DNA of 13,034 bases, from assembly GCA_023145485.1 (NCBI GenBank), contig JAGLDT010000016.1:1-13034 (forward strand), in the 5' to 3' direction. Position numbers and translations under genes: made by a program. This DNA is from Cocleimonas sp. Its GTDB lineage: Bacteria > Pseudomonadota > Gammaproteobacteria > Thiotrichales > Thiotrichaceae. Position 1 is the first letter of the stretch. Every line of letters begins with the position of its first letter. Shown one piece after another: positions 1 to 6,631 of the stretch. The notes under the pieces were generated by a model. It was not told the DNA's origin, did no database searches, and was given only the letters and a program-made list of their open reading frames with translations.

Positions 1-268
1 TTCCTGTGGCTAAGGGACGATCTTTCGTGCGTTTAACTTTTCCATCAATTTTACGATCAGCAAAGTCATTAATAGCACAACCTGCAGAACGCATTACGAA
101 CACGCCTAAAACAAAAATTAGTAAGATGTTTAGATCAGGTAAACCCTCTGCTGCAAACCAAAGCGCCCATAAGGTTGGCCAAAGTAATAAATAGGTTCCA
201 ATCGGACGATTAAAGCGGATCAGTTGCAGATAATAAGGAAACTGTTGCTTGAAGGTTGAGAATTTCAT
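1..268 (-). CDS. ubiA: 4-hydroxybenzoate polyprenyltransferase UbiA, N-terminal part (runs off left edge)
   Basis: This integral membrane enzyme transfers the polyprenyl tail to 4-hydroxybenzoate in ubiquinone synthesis. Only the first 89 codons are in the window; the rest lies beyond position 1. My translation starts MKFSTFKQQFPYYLQLIRFNRP and shows a first hydrophobic segment at about residues 22-40, a second at about 46-64, and then the first Asp-rich, Mg-prenyl-diphosphate-binding motif of the family, NDFADRKID, at residues 67-75. It is followed by the conserved KVKRTKDRPLATG stretch. The motif is typical of UbiA proper. The ATG (268-266) shares its first base with the stop of the upstream ferredoxin gene (TAATG), so translation is probably coupled. 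Identification is firm. Completeness of the C-terminal half, with the second Asp motif, cannot be judged. Confidence 0.95.
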   Translation of the reverse strand, partial: MKFSTFKQQFPYYLQLIRFNRPIGTYLLLWPTLWALWFAAEGLPDLNILLIFVLGVFVMRSAGCAINDFADRKIDGKVKRTKDRPLATG

Positions 269-594
269 TATATTTGACTATCAGCATCAATATTTAAACG
301 ATCAACAATACGACCATTGACTAAATGCTCTTCTAAAATCTCATCAATATCTTCTTGATCAATAAAGCTATACCAAACAGCTTCTGGGTATACCACCATG
401 ACAGGCCCATGAGCGCAACGGTTTAAACAGCCCGCAGTATTAATACGCACTTGTCCTGATCTCACTAAGCCTAATTTTTTACTGCATTTTTTCATATAAT
501 CACGCATTTTTTGAGTATTATATTGCTGGCAACAGGGCGAGCCATCAGAGCGTAGGTTAGTACAAATAAAAACATGGTGTTGATAATATGACAT
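268..594 (-). CDS. Thioredoxin-like [2Fe-2S] ferredoxin domain protein
   Basis: This 108-residue cytoplasmic protein has the layout of the small thioredoxin-fold [2Fe-2S] ferredoxins (the NuoE-like/Aquifex Fd type). There is a beta strand with a first Cys (FICTN, C11), a second Cys after about ten residues (C21 or C22 in SPCCQQ), an amphipathic helix, then the C-terminal cluster pair C56-x3-C60 in NTAGCLNRCAHGP, followed by VMVVYPE. C37 is probably not a ligand. The physiological partner is unknown. Its stop overlaps the ubiA start by one base, so the two form an operon, although I know of no established role for such a ferredoxin in the UbiA step. The start codon follows a run of nine C, with an AGG core just before the run, which is an unusual initiation region. 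The family assignment is secure; the role is open. Confidence 0.88.
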   Translation of the reverse strand: MSYYQHHVFICTNLRSDGSPCCQQYNTQKMRDYMKKCSKKLGLVRSGQVRINTAGCLNRCAHGPVMVVYPEAVWYSFIDQEDIDEILEEHLVNGRIVDRLNIDADSQI

Positions 595-603
595 GGGGGG
601 GGG
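595..603 (-). promoter_or_regulatory. C9 homopolymer between Shine-Dalgarno core and ferredoxin start codon
   Basis: On the minus strand the ferredoxin start reads AATAGG, then nine C, then ATG. The only purine-rich Shine-Dalgarno-like core (AGG) is therefore separated from the ATG entirely by the homopolymer. A run of nine identical G/C bases is striking in AT-rich DNA, and such tracts slip during replication. Gain or loss of bases would change the AGG-to-ATG spacing without altering the protein. That it acts as a switch is inference; an assembly or sequencing length error in the run is also possible. Confidence 0.5.
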
Positions 604-657
604 CCTATTAAGAGTGGGTAGCGGTTATTTTCTTATCGCAACAACTAGGTATAGTTA

Positions 658-689
658 AAGGCTAAGGATTTAATAACTTGAATTTTCAT
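658..689 (+). repeat. Short block shared with the palindromic element before idh
   Basis: AAGGCTAAGGATTTAATAAC (658-677) matches 2963-2982 at 19 of 20 positions. It is followed at once by TTGAATTTTCAT (678-689), which is identical to 3109-3120. In the second locus these two pieces lie near opposite ends of a roughly 171-bp palindrome. The block between the ferredoxin and DUF4389 genes may therefore be a remnant of the same repeat with its middle and right end lost. No other function is apparent, and it may also carry promoter sequence for either neighbour. Confidence 0.45.
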
Positions 690-741
690 TCAGTGATACC
701 ACCCTATTGCTAATATTCATAAAAATTTATAGGTACTAAAA

Positions 742-1017
742 ATGTCAGCAGAAACCAATTTAAAAGATAGCAACACATGGAAACGAATACTGTATATGTT
801 GTTATTTGTTCTTGCCTATAGTGTTGCGGAGTTTGTTTTAATGACGATTGCAATCGTGCAAGTACTGTTTAAGCTAATTACGGGTGATATTAATGATAAT
901 TTACAAATTTTAGGTAAACAGACTGCACTTTATATCTATGATGTGATGTTATTTTTGACTTTTAATACCGAAGAAAAGCCATTTCCTTTTTCTGCTTGGC
1001 CTGATGGGAAGAAATAG
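742..1017 (+). CDS. DUF4389 family small membrane protein
   Basis: This 91-residue protein matches the DUF4389 pattern: a charged N-terminus, a Trp at residue 13, one long hydrophobic stretch (about residues 17-47) ending in LITGD, a central NLQILGKQTALYIYDV segment, and the family's C-terminal signature NTEEKPFPFSAWPD. Function of the family is not established; it is probably an inner-membrane protein. An AGGT lies 8 bases before the ATG and serves as a plausible ribosome binding site. The gene diverges from the ferredoxin-ubiA pair and converges on the DUF945 gene with only a 9-bp gap. I see no hairpin terminator between them. Family assignment is confident. Confidence 0.85.
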   Translation: MSAETNLKDSNTWKRILYMLLFVLAYSVAEFVLMTIAIVQVLFKLITGDINDNLQILGKQTALYIYDVMLFLTFNTEEKPFPFSAWPDGKK

Positions 1018-1026
1018 CCCTAAATC

Positions 1027-2649
1027 CTATTGCTGAGTCTTATCTTCAGTCACTTCAGCAGTCTCTTTCTTAGCATCTGGCTCTTTAGCATCTGGCTCTA
1101 GTGTTTGGGATGCTTCTTCTACTAACCCCTGAAGCTCCTCCTCTCCTAGTTGTTCGGATAGCTCTTCAAAGACTCCAGCGGGTAAATCGGCTGGCAGGTC
1201 GATATTATCGGATGATTCTACGCCTTCTGGTAATTCATCATCTGTCCCGCCTAAGCCTAATGCGGTTAGCAAGGTGATAAACTCATCCACAGACACGGCT
1301 TTATCATTAAGTGTAATACTATTTGTTTCAAAAATAGCGTTTAAACGGTAGCTATCATCATTCTCTGCAATCAGTCCTTGCTCTACTAATGATGGCATAA
1401 AAAAGGCAGCGGGAGTGTTCGCGATCATTGTTTTAGGCGTATTAAAATCAATTTTTCCTGCAATGATCTTTAATAATGCGACTAAACCATTGGTTGATAA
1501 CTCTTCGAGATTAATATCGGCACCATTGCCAATATAGCGACCATCAATAGTCAATAATGCTTTGCCTTGCTTGGAGGCAATATCAAGGTTGAGGCTCAAT
1601 GTCGTTTTATCTTTCTTGAGTGTGTTTTGCACTGCTGCAACCATAACATTTGGCAGGTTTTGAATTTTATTCATTAATGCTTCCTGCTCCTCACTATTCA
1701 TATCACCACTAAGCCCTCCTGACTGGAGTTGTTGCAAATCTTTTTGAATCGCGACGAGTTGTTCTAGCCCTTTAATTTGATACCCTTTAAAGAGGGCATT
1801 TAGATGGATAGTAGATATATCAATAGGCGCTTTAATATTAGAAGCAATCAGCTTGAGGCTACCATCTAGCGCTTTATTTTCCACCTGCTCCATATTAGAA
1901 GAGAAATCAATGCTAAAACTAGTAGGGGGCATTTCTTCACCCTCTATCTTTATAGAGGGTATTTCAAAATGAGTCGTTCCTAACATTTGCCCCGCTACCA
2001 TACCTTGCATATCAACATCAACTGTTGAGGCGGAAATATCGATCAACAAGCCATCATCGTTTATTTTGATCTTACCAATGGTACCTTTAACCGTACCCAT
2101 TAAGGTATTTTTATTGCCTGTACCCGATAGATAGATGCCATCTTTTAAGGAGAAAACTGAAACATCCTCTTTAATATCAATGGCTGGAATAATCAAATCA
2201 TAATCCGCCGTTTCATTTAACCCAAACAGTATGTTGCTATTCAGTGGATTTTTATTCGCAAATAATTTTTTAAGTATGTCTTGTGTTTCAGCCCCCAGTG
2301 AATCGATATCCAATGTGGAATGAATATAAGCAGTTCCAAATCTTGGCATACCCTTTACCCATAAAAGTGGGCCATGGCTAATGGTATTATTAAAGGGCAC
2401 CTCTTTAAATAAATCATCAAGTTCTGGATCACCTGTATTGAGACTAAAAATAGTTTTTGCTGTTGATTTTAAAAAGGATTTTTCATACCCTTTAATATCG
2501 ATATGGGTTTCCATGCCCATTTCTGCATAGGCATTTTTCGTGTTTTTTATATAATCTTTTAAAAGTAATTCCGTTTCATTACCAATAAACCAAGTAGAGC
2601 CAGCCCAGCTAAGGATAAGAAAGGGAATAAGAATTAGTATTTTTTTCAT
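1027..2649 (-). CDS. YdgA/DUF945 family exported protein
   Basis: This 540-residue protein starts with a signal peptide or membrane anchor (MKKILILIPFLILSWAGSTWF) followed by the N-terminal region typical of DUF945/YdgA proteins: an ETELLLKDYI-like helix, then the strand pattern around GYEKSFLKSTAKT, and after it GPLLW. The middle (about residues 110-460) is a long alternating beta-rich region with repeated SLNLDIAS and GSLKLIASNIK-type strands, as expected for this family of periplasm-facing proteins of unknown biochemical role. From about residue 468 the tail becomes acidic and low in complexity. It contains the tandem EPDAKEPDAKKE, which is mirrored by a short direct DNA repeat near 1069-1100. 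No clear Shine-Dalgarno precedes the ATG, but the leader peptide supports this start. A TATAAT on this strand at 2736-2731 could drive it. Confidence 0.85.
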   Translation of the reverse strand: MKKILILIPFLILSWAGSTWFIGNETELLLKDYIKNTKNAYAEMGMETHIDIKGYEKSFLKSTAKTIFSLNTGDPELDDLFKEVPFNNTISHGPLLWVKGMPRFGTAYIHSTLDIDSLGAETQDILKKLFANKNPLNSNILFGLNETADYDLIIPAIDIKEDVSVFSLKDGIYLSGTGNKNTLMGTVKGTIGKIKINDDGLLIDISASTVDVDMQGMVAGQMLGTTHFEIPSIKIEGEEMPPTSFSIDFSSNMEQVENKALDGSLKLIASNIKAPIDISTIHLNALFKGYQIKGLEQLVAIQKDLQQLQSGGLSGDMNSEEQEALMNKIQNLPNVMVAAVQNTLKKDKTTLSLNLDIASKQGKALLTIDGRYIGNGADINLEELSTNGLVALLKIIAGKIDFNTPKTMIANTPAAFFMPSLVEQGLIAENDDSYRLNAIFETNSITLNDKAVSVDEFITLLTALGLGGTDDELPEGVESSDNIDLPADLPAGVFEELSEQLGEEELQGLVEEASQTLEPDAKEPDAKKETAEVTEDKTQQ

Positions 2650-2730
2650 GGGATCGTGTTATTTCATTCAAAGATTGGAAGTCAGGAAAGTATCATAAAG
2701 GCTATTTTAAAACTATGTTTTAGTGTAGAG

Positions 2731-2760
2731 ATTATATTGTTAGCTCATCTCAGGTATAAT
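2731..2760. promoter_or_regulatory. Two outward-facing -10 boxes (divergent promoters for DUF945 and idh side)
   Basis: A perfect TATAAT lies at 2755-2760 on the plus strand and another at 2736-2731 on the minus strand, 18 bp apart and pointing away from each other. Each box occupies the place where the other's -35 element would be, and neither has a good TTGACA match, so only one polymerase could bind at a time. The minus box would give DUF945 a leader of about 75 bases. The plus box would give idh a leader of over 400 bases through both palindromic elements. The call rests on the -10 boxes alone. Confidence 0.4.
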
Positions 2761-2802
2761 CCTGCGCCCAACACAGAGACTCATTGCTCAACCTTTAATC
2801 AA

Positions 2803-2963
2803 AAATAGGTAGGCATGATAAATCTAACATTTGCTCGTTTGTTTTCCGATATTCTTCGTTATTATTTCAGTTACATAGCTCGACTATGCGCCTTCAACAA
2901 TGCCTTGAATATCAAAAAACACCCTTTACAAATTTTATTAGATTAATCATCTCCACCTACTTA
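2803..2963. repeat. Palindromic (MITE-like) element 1, about 161 bp
   Basis: The whole segment folds on itself as an imperfect inverted repeat centred near 2881. Paired blocks from outside in: TAGGT (2806-2810)/ACCTA (2955-2959); ATGAT (2815-2819)/ATCAT (2946-2950); AATCTAA (2821-2827)/TTAGATT (2938-2944); GATATTC (2848-2854)/GAATATC (2907-2913); and the core CATAG (2874-2878), loop CTCGA, CTATG (2884-2888). It has no coding capacity. I recall similar CATAG-loop-CTATG repeats as multicopy intergenic elements in gammaproteobacteria, but cannot search here. Transcribed, it would form a very long hairpin. Confidence 0.75.
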
Positions 2964-2964
2964 A

Positions 2965-3135
2965 GGCTGAGGATTTAATAACATCTTAAACTATAGTGCA
3001 GAATTTTTGTTTCAGATTGAATATTCTCAGTAGGTGCATCGTCATTCTATGCAGCGATCTGAGAGCATTTAAGCTGAGACAAAAAGGAAAATTAGAGTTG
3101 GGAAGTAATTGAATTTTCATGCTTTAATCTAAGCC
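2965..3135. repeat. Palindromic element 2, about 171 bp, directly next to element 1
   Basis: This is a second, different imperfect palindrome, centred near 3045-3050. Its ends are GGCTGAGGATTTAA (2965-2978) and TTTAATCTAAGCC (3123-3135), which are inverted with a one-base gap. Inside are TTTTTGTTTCAG (3004-3015)/CTGAGACAAAAA (3074-3085), TCTCAG (3025-3030)/CTGAGA (3059-3064), and TGCAT (3035-3039)/ATGCA (3049-3053). There is no coding capacity. Part of it recurs at 658-689, which supports a repeat family. It ends 64 bases before the idh start and so lies in the idh leader or promoter. Confidence 0.6.
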
Positions 3136-3199
3136 AATGCAATATGCCTATCTTTTCCATCAAATCGATGTTGATGGAGTACCAGTGAGAAAAAAAATA

Positions 3200-5416
3200 A
3201 TGTCAAAAATAATCTATACCCAAACAGACGAAGCCCCTGCCTTAGCGACTTATTCATTACTACCCATCGTGCAAGCATTTACTCATGTTGCGGGCATTAA
3301 GGTTGAAACAAAGGATATTTCGTTAGCAGGTCGTATTATTGCCAATTTTCCTGATAATTTAAGTGATCATGAAAAAATAGGAGATGCATTGGCAGAGTTA
3401 GGGCAATTAGCCACAACAGCAGATGCTAATATTATTAAATTACCCAATATCAGCGCCTCCATTCCGCAATTAAAAGCAGCTATTCAAGAGTTGCAAGCAC
3501 ACGGTTATGATATTCCTGATTATCCTGAAAATGCAAAAACAGAGCAACAACAAGCGATTCAGGCACGCTATGCCAAAGTATTAGGCAGCGCTGTCAATCC
3601 TGTTTTGCGTGAAGGGAATGCAGATCGTCGTGTTGCCCCTGCGGTTAAAGCCTATGCACAGGCTAATCCACACCGTATGGGCGAGTGGAGTGCAGACTCT
3701 AAGTCACATGTGGCAAGCATGAGTGAGGGTGACTTTTATTCTAGTGAACAATCGGTAGTCGTTGCTGAGGCAGATGATGTAACCATTCAATTTACTGACA
3801 GTGAAGGCAATGTCTCGGTGCTAAAAGCCTCAATTCCTTTATTAGCAGGCGAAGTGATTGATTCATCCGTTATGAGCGTGAAAGCCTTGCGTTCTTATTG
3901 TGAGCAGGCAATGCAAGAAGCAAAAGATGAGGATGTTTTATTATCCTTACATCTTAAAGCAACCATGATGAAAATTTCTGACCCCATTATCTTTGGTCAT
4001 GTTGTGAGTGTGTATTTTAAGGGTGTCTTTGCTAAACATGAGGCCGTATTTGCAGAACTAGGCATAACACCCAAACTAGGAATGGCAGATCTTCACAGCA
4101 AAATTAGCAATTTATCCGCTGATCAAAAAGCTGAAATCGAAGCCGATATTAAAGCGGTTTATATCGCACGTCCTGCTTTAGCAATGGTTGATTCTGATAA
4201 TGGCATTACCAATTTGCATGTCTCCAGTGATGTGATTGTTGATGCTTCTATGCCAGCCGCTATACGCTCATCAGGTAAAATGTGGGGGCCTGACGGTAAA
4301 CTTAAAGACACTAAAGCAATGATTCCAGATCGCAACTATGCAGGTGTTTATCAAACAACGATTGAATTCTGCAAGCAAAATGGTGCATTTGATGTCACTA
4401 CAATGGGCAATGTGGCTAATGTTGGGTTAATGGCGCAAAAAGCAGAAGAATATGGCTCCCACGATAAAACCTTTGAAATGACCACTGCGGGTAACGTTAA
4501 AGTTATTGATGCATCAGGAAAAACCTTAATGTCACAGGATGTTGAAACAGGTGATATTTGGAGAATGTGCCAGACTAAAGATATTCCGATTAAAGATTGG
4601 GTAAAACTAGCGGTGAACCGTGCCCGTGCTACCGCTAATCCTGCTATTTTTTGGCTAGATTCAAATCGTGCTCATGATCGTGTGCTAATGGCAAAAGTGA
4701 AGCAGTATCTACCAGACCATGATACCAATGGCTTGGATATTCAAATCATGTCACCGATTGAAGCCACTCAATATACCTTAGAACGCATCAAAGTAGGCAA
4801 GGATACTATTTCTGTAACAGGCAATGTACTACGTGACTATCTAACCGATTTATTCCCCATTCTAGAGCTTGGTACCAGCGCAAAAATGCTCTCCATTGTG
4901 CCATTATTAGCAGGGGGTGGATTATTTGAAACAGGTGCAGGCGGTTCAGCACCCAAGCATGTACAGCAATTTGTAGCAGAAAATCATTTACGTTGGGATT
5001 CCTTAGGCGAGTATTTAGCATTGGGCGTGTCATTAGAAGATTTAGCCAATAAAACAGATAATCAAAAAGCACAAGTACTGGCAGATACTCTCGGTGAAGC
5101 AACCGCAAACTACCTTACTAATAATAACGCCCCTTCGCGTAAAGTGAATGAATTAGACAACCGTGGTAGCAGTTTTTATATCGCTATGTATTGGGCAAGG
5201 GCATTAGCCGACCAAAATCAAGACGCTGATTTTAAAGTATTATTTGAATCATTAGCACAGCAACTTGAAGATAATGAAGAAGCAATTATTGCCGAATTAA
5301 AGGCAGTACAGGGGCAAGAAGTAGACTTAGGTGGATATTACCACCCTGATGTAAAACGCATGGAAAAAGCAATGCGCCCTAGTGTTACCTTTAATCAGGT
5401 GTTAGCCACAATTTAG
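3200..5416 (+). CDS. Monomeric NADP-dependent isocitrate dehydrogenase
   Basis: This is a 738-residue, single-subunit NADP-isocitrate dehydrogenase that oxidises and decarboxylates isocitrate to 2-oxoglutarate in the TCA cycle. It is unrelated in length to the 45-kDa homodimeric Icd. The N-terminus SKIIYTQTDEAPALATYS and the following DISLAGRIIANFPD are family hallmarks. Also present are SSGKMWGPDGKLKDTKAMIP, the VTTMGNVANVGLMAQKAEEYG segment, and the metal/isocitrate stretch FWLDSNRAHD (W485 to D493). PLLAGGGLFETGAGGSAPKH and HLRWDSLGEYLALG follow. Length matches the family (about 740). The frame is open back to an ATG at 3137, but I chose 3200 because the family starts MSKIIYT; a weak GTGAGA lies 9 bases upstream, next to an A-rich run. 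Two palindromic elements occupy the upstream region and a strong terminator follows the stop. No frame damage is seen. Confidence 0.96.
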   Translation: MSKIIYTQTDEAPALATYSLLPIVQAFTHVAGIKVETKDISLAGRIIANFPDNLSDHEKIGDALAELGQLATTADANIIKLPNISASIPQLKAAIQELQAHGYDIPDYPENAKTEQQQAIQARYAKVLGSAVNPVLREGNADRRVAPAVKAYAQANPHRMGEWSADSKSHVASMSEGDFYSSEQSVVVAEADDVTIQFTDSEGNVSVLKASIPLLAGEVIDSSVMSVKALRSYCEQAMQEAKDEDVLLSLHLKATMMKISDPIIFGHVVSVYFKGVFAKHEAVFAELGITPKLGMADLHSKISNLSADQKAEIEADIKAVYIARPALAMVDSDNGITNLHVSSDVIVDASMPAAIRSSGKMWGPDGKLKDTKAMIPDRNYAGVYQTTIEFCKQNGAFDVTTMGNVANVGLMAQKAEEYGSHDKTFEMTTAGNVKVIDASGKTLMSQDVETGDIWRMCQTKDIPIKDWVKLAVNRARATANPAIFWLDSNRAHDRVLMAKVKQYLPDHDTNGLDIQIMSPIEATQYTLERIKVGKDTISVTGNVLRDYLTDLFPILELGTSAKMLSIVPLLAGGGLFETGAGGSAPKHVQQFVAENHLRWDSLGEYLALGVSLEDLANKTDNQKAQVLADTLGEATANYLTNNNAPSRKVNELDNRGSSFYIAMYWARALADQNQDADFKVLFESLAQQLEDNEEAIIAELKAVQGQEVDLGGYYHPDVKRMEKAMRPSVTFNQVLATI

Positions 5417-5431
5417 CTTATTGGAAATCTC

Positions 5432-6451
5432 TTAAAACCGAGTTTTATCTCGGTTTTTCCACCAAGTTCTCGCCATTTTGAGTGCGCCTTCATGACTATC
5501 CGCTTTATCCATTGTGTACAAGGTAATAGCGGTTGTGCCAATAATGGCACCAACACCGTACTCATCATCAACCGAGCCATTCCAGAGATTCGCTAGTTTT
5601 GACGGGTCTAAGACACTATCTTTAACGTGTCGTTTAGGAAAAAGAGGTGACCATTCCTCTTCAATAGGCTGACCTTTTTTAATTGAGCGAACCAAATTAC
5701 TCATATCAGGGTTCCATTCAGTTTCGCCACCATCGCCTTTAATCACTGCCATTGTGGGTTGTTTTAAAAGTAATGAAGCCTCTTGATGGGTATCACGATA
5801 GGCGGGGTGGTGAATACCTTGCATAGAACATGTCGCACGACAGGGGTTGATCAAACGGGTAAAGGTATTAACGGGTGAGCGCAAGCCTAATATCCATTTT
5901 AAGTTCATAATCCGCGCTAATTCGGGTAAAAAGTCATGCAAAGGCAAATAAGCAAAATTACTTGCATTAATATGTGATGCAGCTTCTTCAAATGAATGTG
6001 CAATAGGAATATTGAGCAATTTAAGCATCTGTTCGGTATAAATTCTACCGTGGGTATGGTCACCTTCCCCATGCATTAAAATAGAAATACCATTTTCTGC
6101 CATCAAAAGTGTTGAAAGGATAAACCACGGTAAACGACGCGCTTTACCTGCATAACTTGACCAATCTAAATCAACAATGGGCATGTTTTTAGGAACGGTC
6201 AGTACATCATAAGTTGCATCAACAAAGCCTGCTAGCTCTTCACCACTCTCTTCTTGATAACGCATTAGCATCATAAAGGCGCCAAGTTGCTCAGGCTCGA
6301 CCTCGCCTTTTAAAATCATTGTCATGGCATCTTTTGATTCTTGATAGCTTAGGTTTCTCGATCCTGTTTTGCCTTTTCCTAGTAAACGCACGTATTGAGC
6401 AAACGCGTGTTCTGTATTAGGAATTTCTGTCTGTCCATTGTTTTGGGTCAT
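5432..6451 (-). CDS. TrpD2/YbiB-like protein (anthranilate phosphoribosyltransferase fold, no PRPP motif)
   Basis: This 339-residue protein has the two-domain fold of TrpD-type transferases. The helical N-terminal domain includes YVRLLGKGKTGSRNLSYQES (residues 20-39) and ILKGEVEPEQLGAFMMLMRYQEES. The alpha/beta domain starts near residue 92. The GTGGD phosphoribosyl-diphosphate loop of true TrpD is replaced by SSYAGKARRLPWF (98-110), much like SYNGARKQ in E. coli YbiB. The KHGN motif is replaced by LMHGEGDH (125-132). GLRSPVNTFTRLINP (189-203) keeps the fold. It is therefore unlikely to make tryptophan; YbiB itself is known as a nucleic-acid-binding protein. I recall relatives labelled glycosyl transferase family protein beside nitrate assimilation genes, but none are visible here. 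The gene probably has its own promoter near 6508-6516, and its last codons form the terminator shared with idh. Confidence 0.8.
   Translation of the reverse strand: MTQNNGQTEIPNTEHAFAQYVRLLGKGKTGSRNLSYQESKDAMTMILKGEVEPEQLGAFMMLMRYQEESGEELAGFVDATYDVLTVPKNMPIVDLDWSSYAGKARRLPWFILSTLLMAENGISILMHGEGDHTHGRIYTEQMLKLLNIPIAHSFEEAASHINASNFAYLPLHDFLPELARIMNLKWILGLRSPVNTFTRLINPCRATCSMQGIHHPAYRDTHQEASLLLKQPTMAVIKGDGGETEWNPDMSNLVRSIKKGQPIEEEWSPLFPKRHVKDSVLDPSKLANLWNGSVDDEYGVGAIIGTTAITLYTMDKADSHEGALKMARTWWKNRDKTRF
5434..5458. terminator. Bidirectional intrinsic terminator between idh and the TrpD2-like gene
   Basis: AAAACCGAG (5434-5442), loop TTTTAT, CTCGGTTTT (5449-5457) gives a perfect 9-bp stem with a T tract on the plus strand, 17 bases after the idh stop. 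Read on the minus strand it also ends in TTTT, and there it is inside the gene: it encodes the last residues NRDKTRF and part of the stop codon of the converging TrpD2-like protein. Confidence 0.85.
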
Positions 6452-6470
6452 ATCATTGTCTCACTCATTC

Positions 6471-6489
6471 ATATCATCTGTCGTGATAT
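6471..6489. promoter_or_regulatory. Inverted repeat ATATCA-N7-TGATAT in the leader of the TrpD2-like gene
   Basis: ATATCA (6471-6476) and TGATAT (6484-6489) form a perfect 6-bp inverted repeat with a 7-base spacer. It lies between the likely transcription start near 6501 and the ATG at 6451 of the TrpD2-like gene. It could be a regulator binding site or a small leader hairpin. No known regulator consensus is matched with confidence. Confidence 0.3.
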
Positions 6490-6507
6490 TATCCAGCGTG
6501 ATGACTT

Positions 6508-6516
6508 TTTATACCA
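6508..6516 (-). promoter_or_regulatory. Extended -10 promoter for the TrpD2-like gene
   Basis: On the minus strand the sequence TGGTATAAA (6516-6508) is an extended -10 element (TGn plus TATAAA). A TTGACG lies further upstream (6540-6535), but the 21-base spacing is too long for a normal -35, so recognition would rest on the extended -10. Transcription would start near 6501, giving a leader of about 50 bases. Confidence 0.45.
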
Positions 6517-6590
6517 GAAACCCTAACAAAAAACCGTCAAAGACCTTGCAAACTTGAGAAGCGTAAACATCTATAACAAATTGGTAGCTT

Positions 6591-6624
6591 AGGAGTGAGA
6601 CGTTAATGAATAACGCTCACTCCT
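6591..6624 (-). terminator. Strong hairpin just after the ankyrin gene (no U tract)
   Basis: AGGAGTGAG (6591-6599) pairs with CTCACTCCT (6616-6624), and CGTTA (6601-6605) with TAACG (6611-6615), around a 5-base loop with one bulged base. It begins 8 bases after the ankyrin stop on the minus strand. The bases after it on that strand (AAGCTACC) are not a U tract, so it is a 3'-end-stabilising hairpin or an atypical terminator, not a canonical one. Confidence 0.45.
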
Positions 6625-6631
6625 CAAAAAA

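Noticed and set aside
678..720. Promoter for the DUF4389 gene with TTGAAT as -35
   Set aside because: No acceptable -10 box at 16-18 bases; TATTGC and TAATAT are too far away.
3098..3128. Promoter TTGGGA/TTTAAT directly before idh
   Set aside because: The 19-base spacer is too long, the -35 is weak, and it lies inside palindromic element 2, so it is not separable from background.
3137..3199. Longer idh start at 3137 adding 21 residues
   Set aside because: The family starts with MSKIIYT at 3200; the extension begins one base after the palindromic element and has no family resemblance.
4806..5108. Antisense open frame inside idh
   Set aside because: It lies within the highly conserved idh coding region and has no family features.
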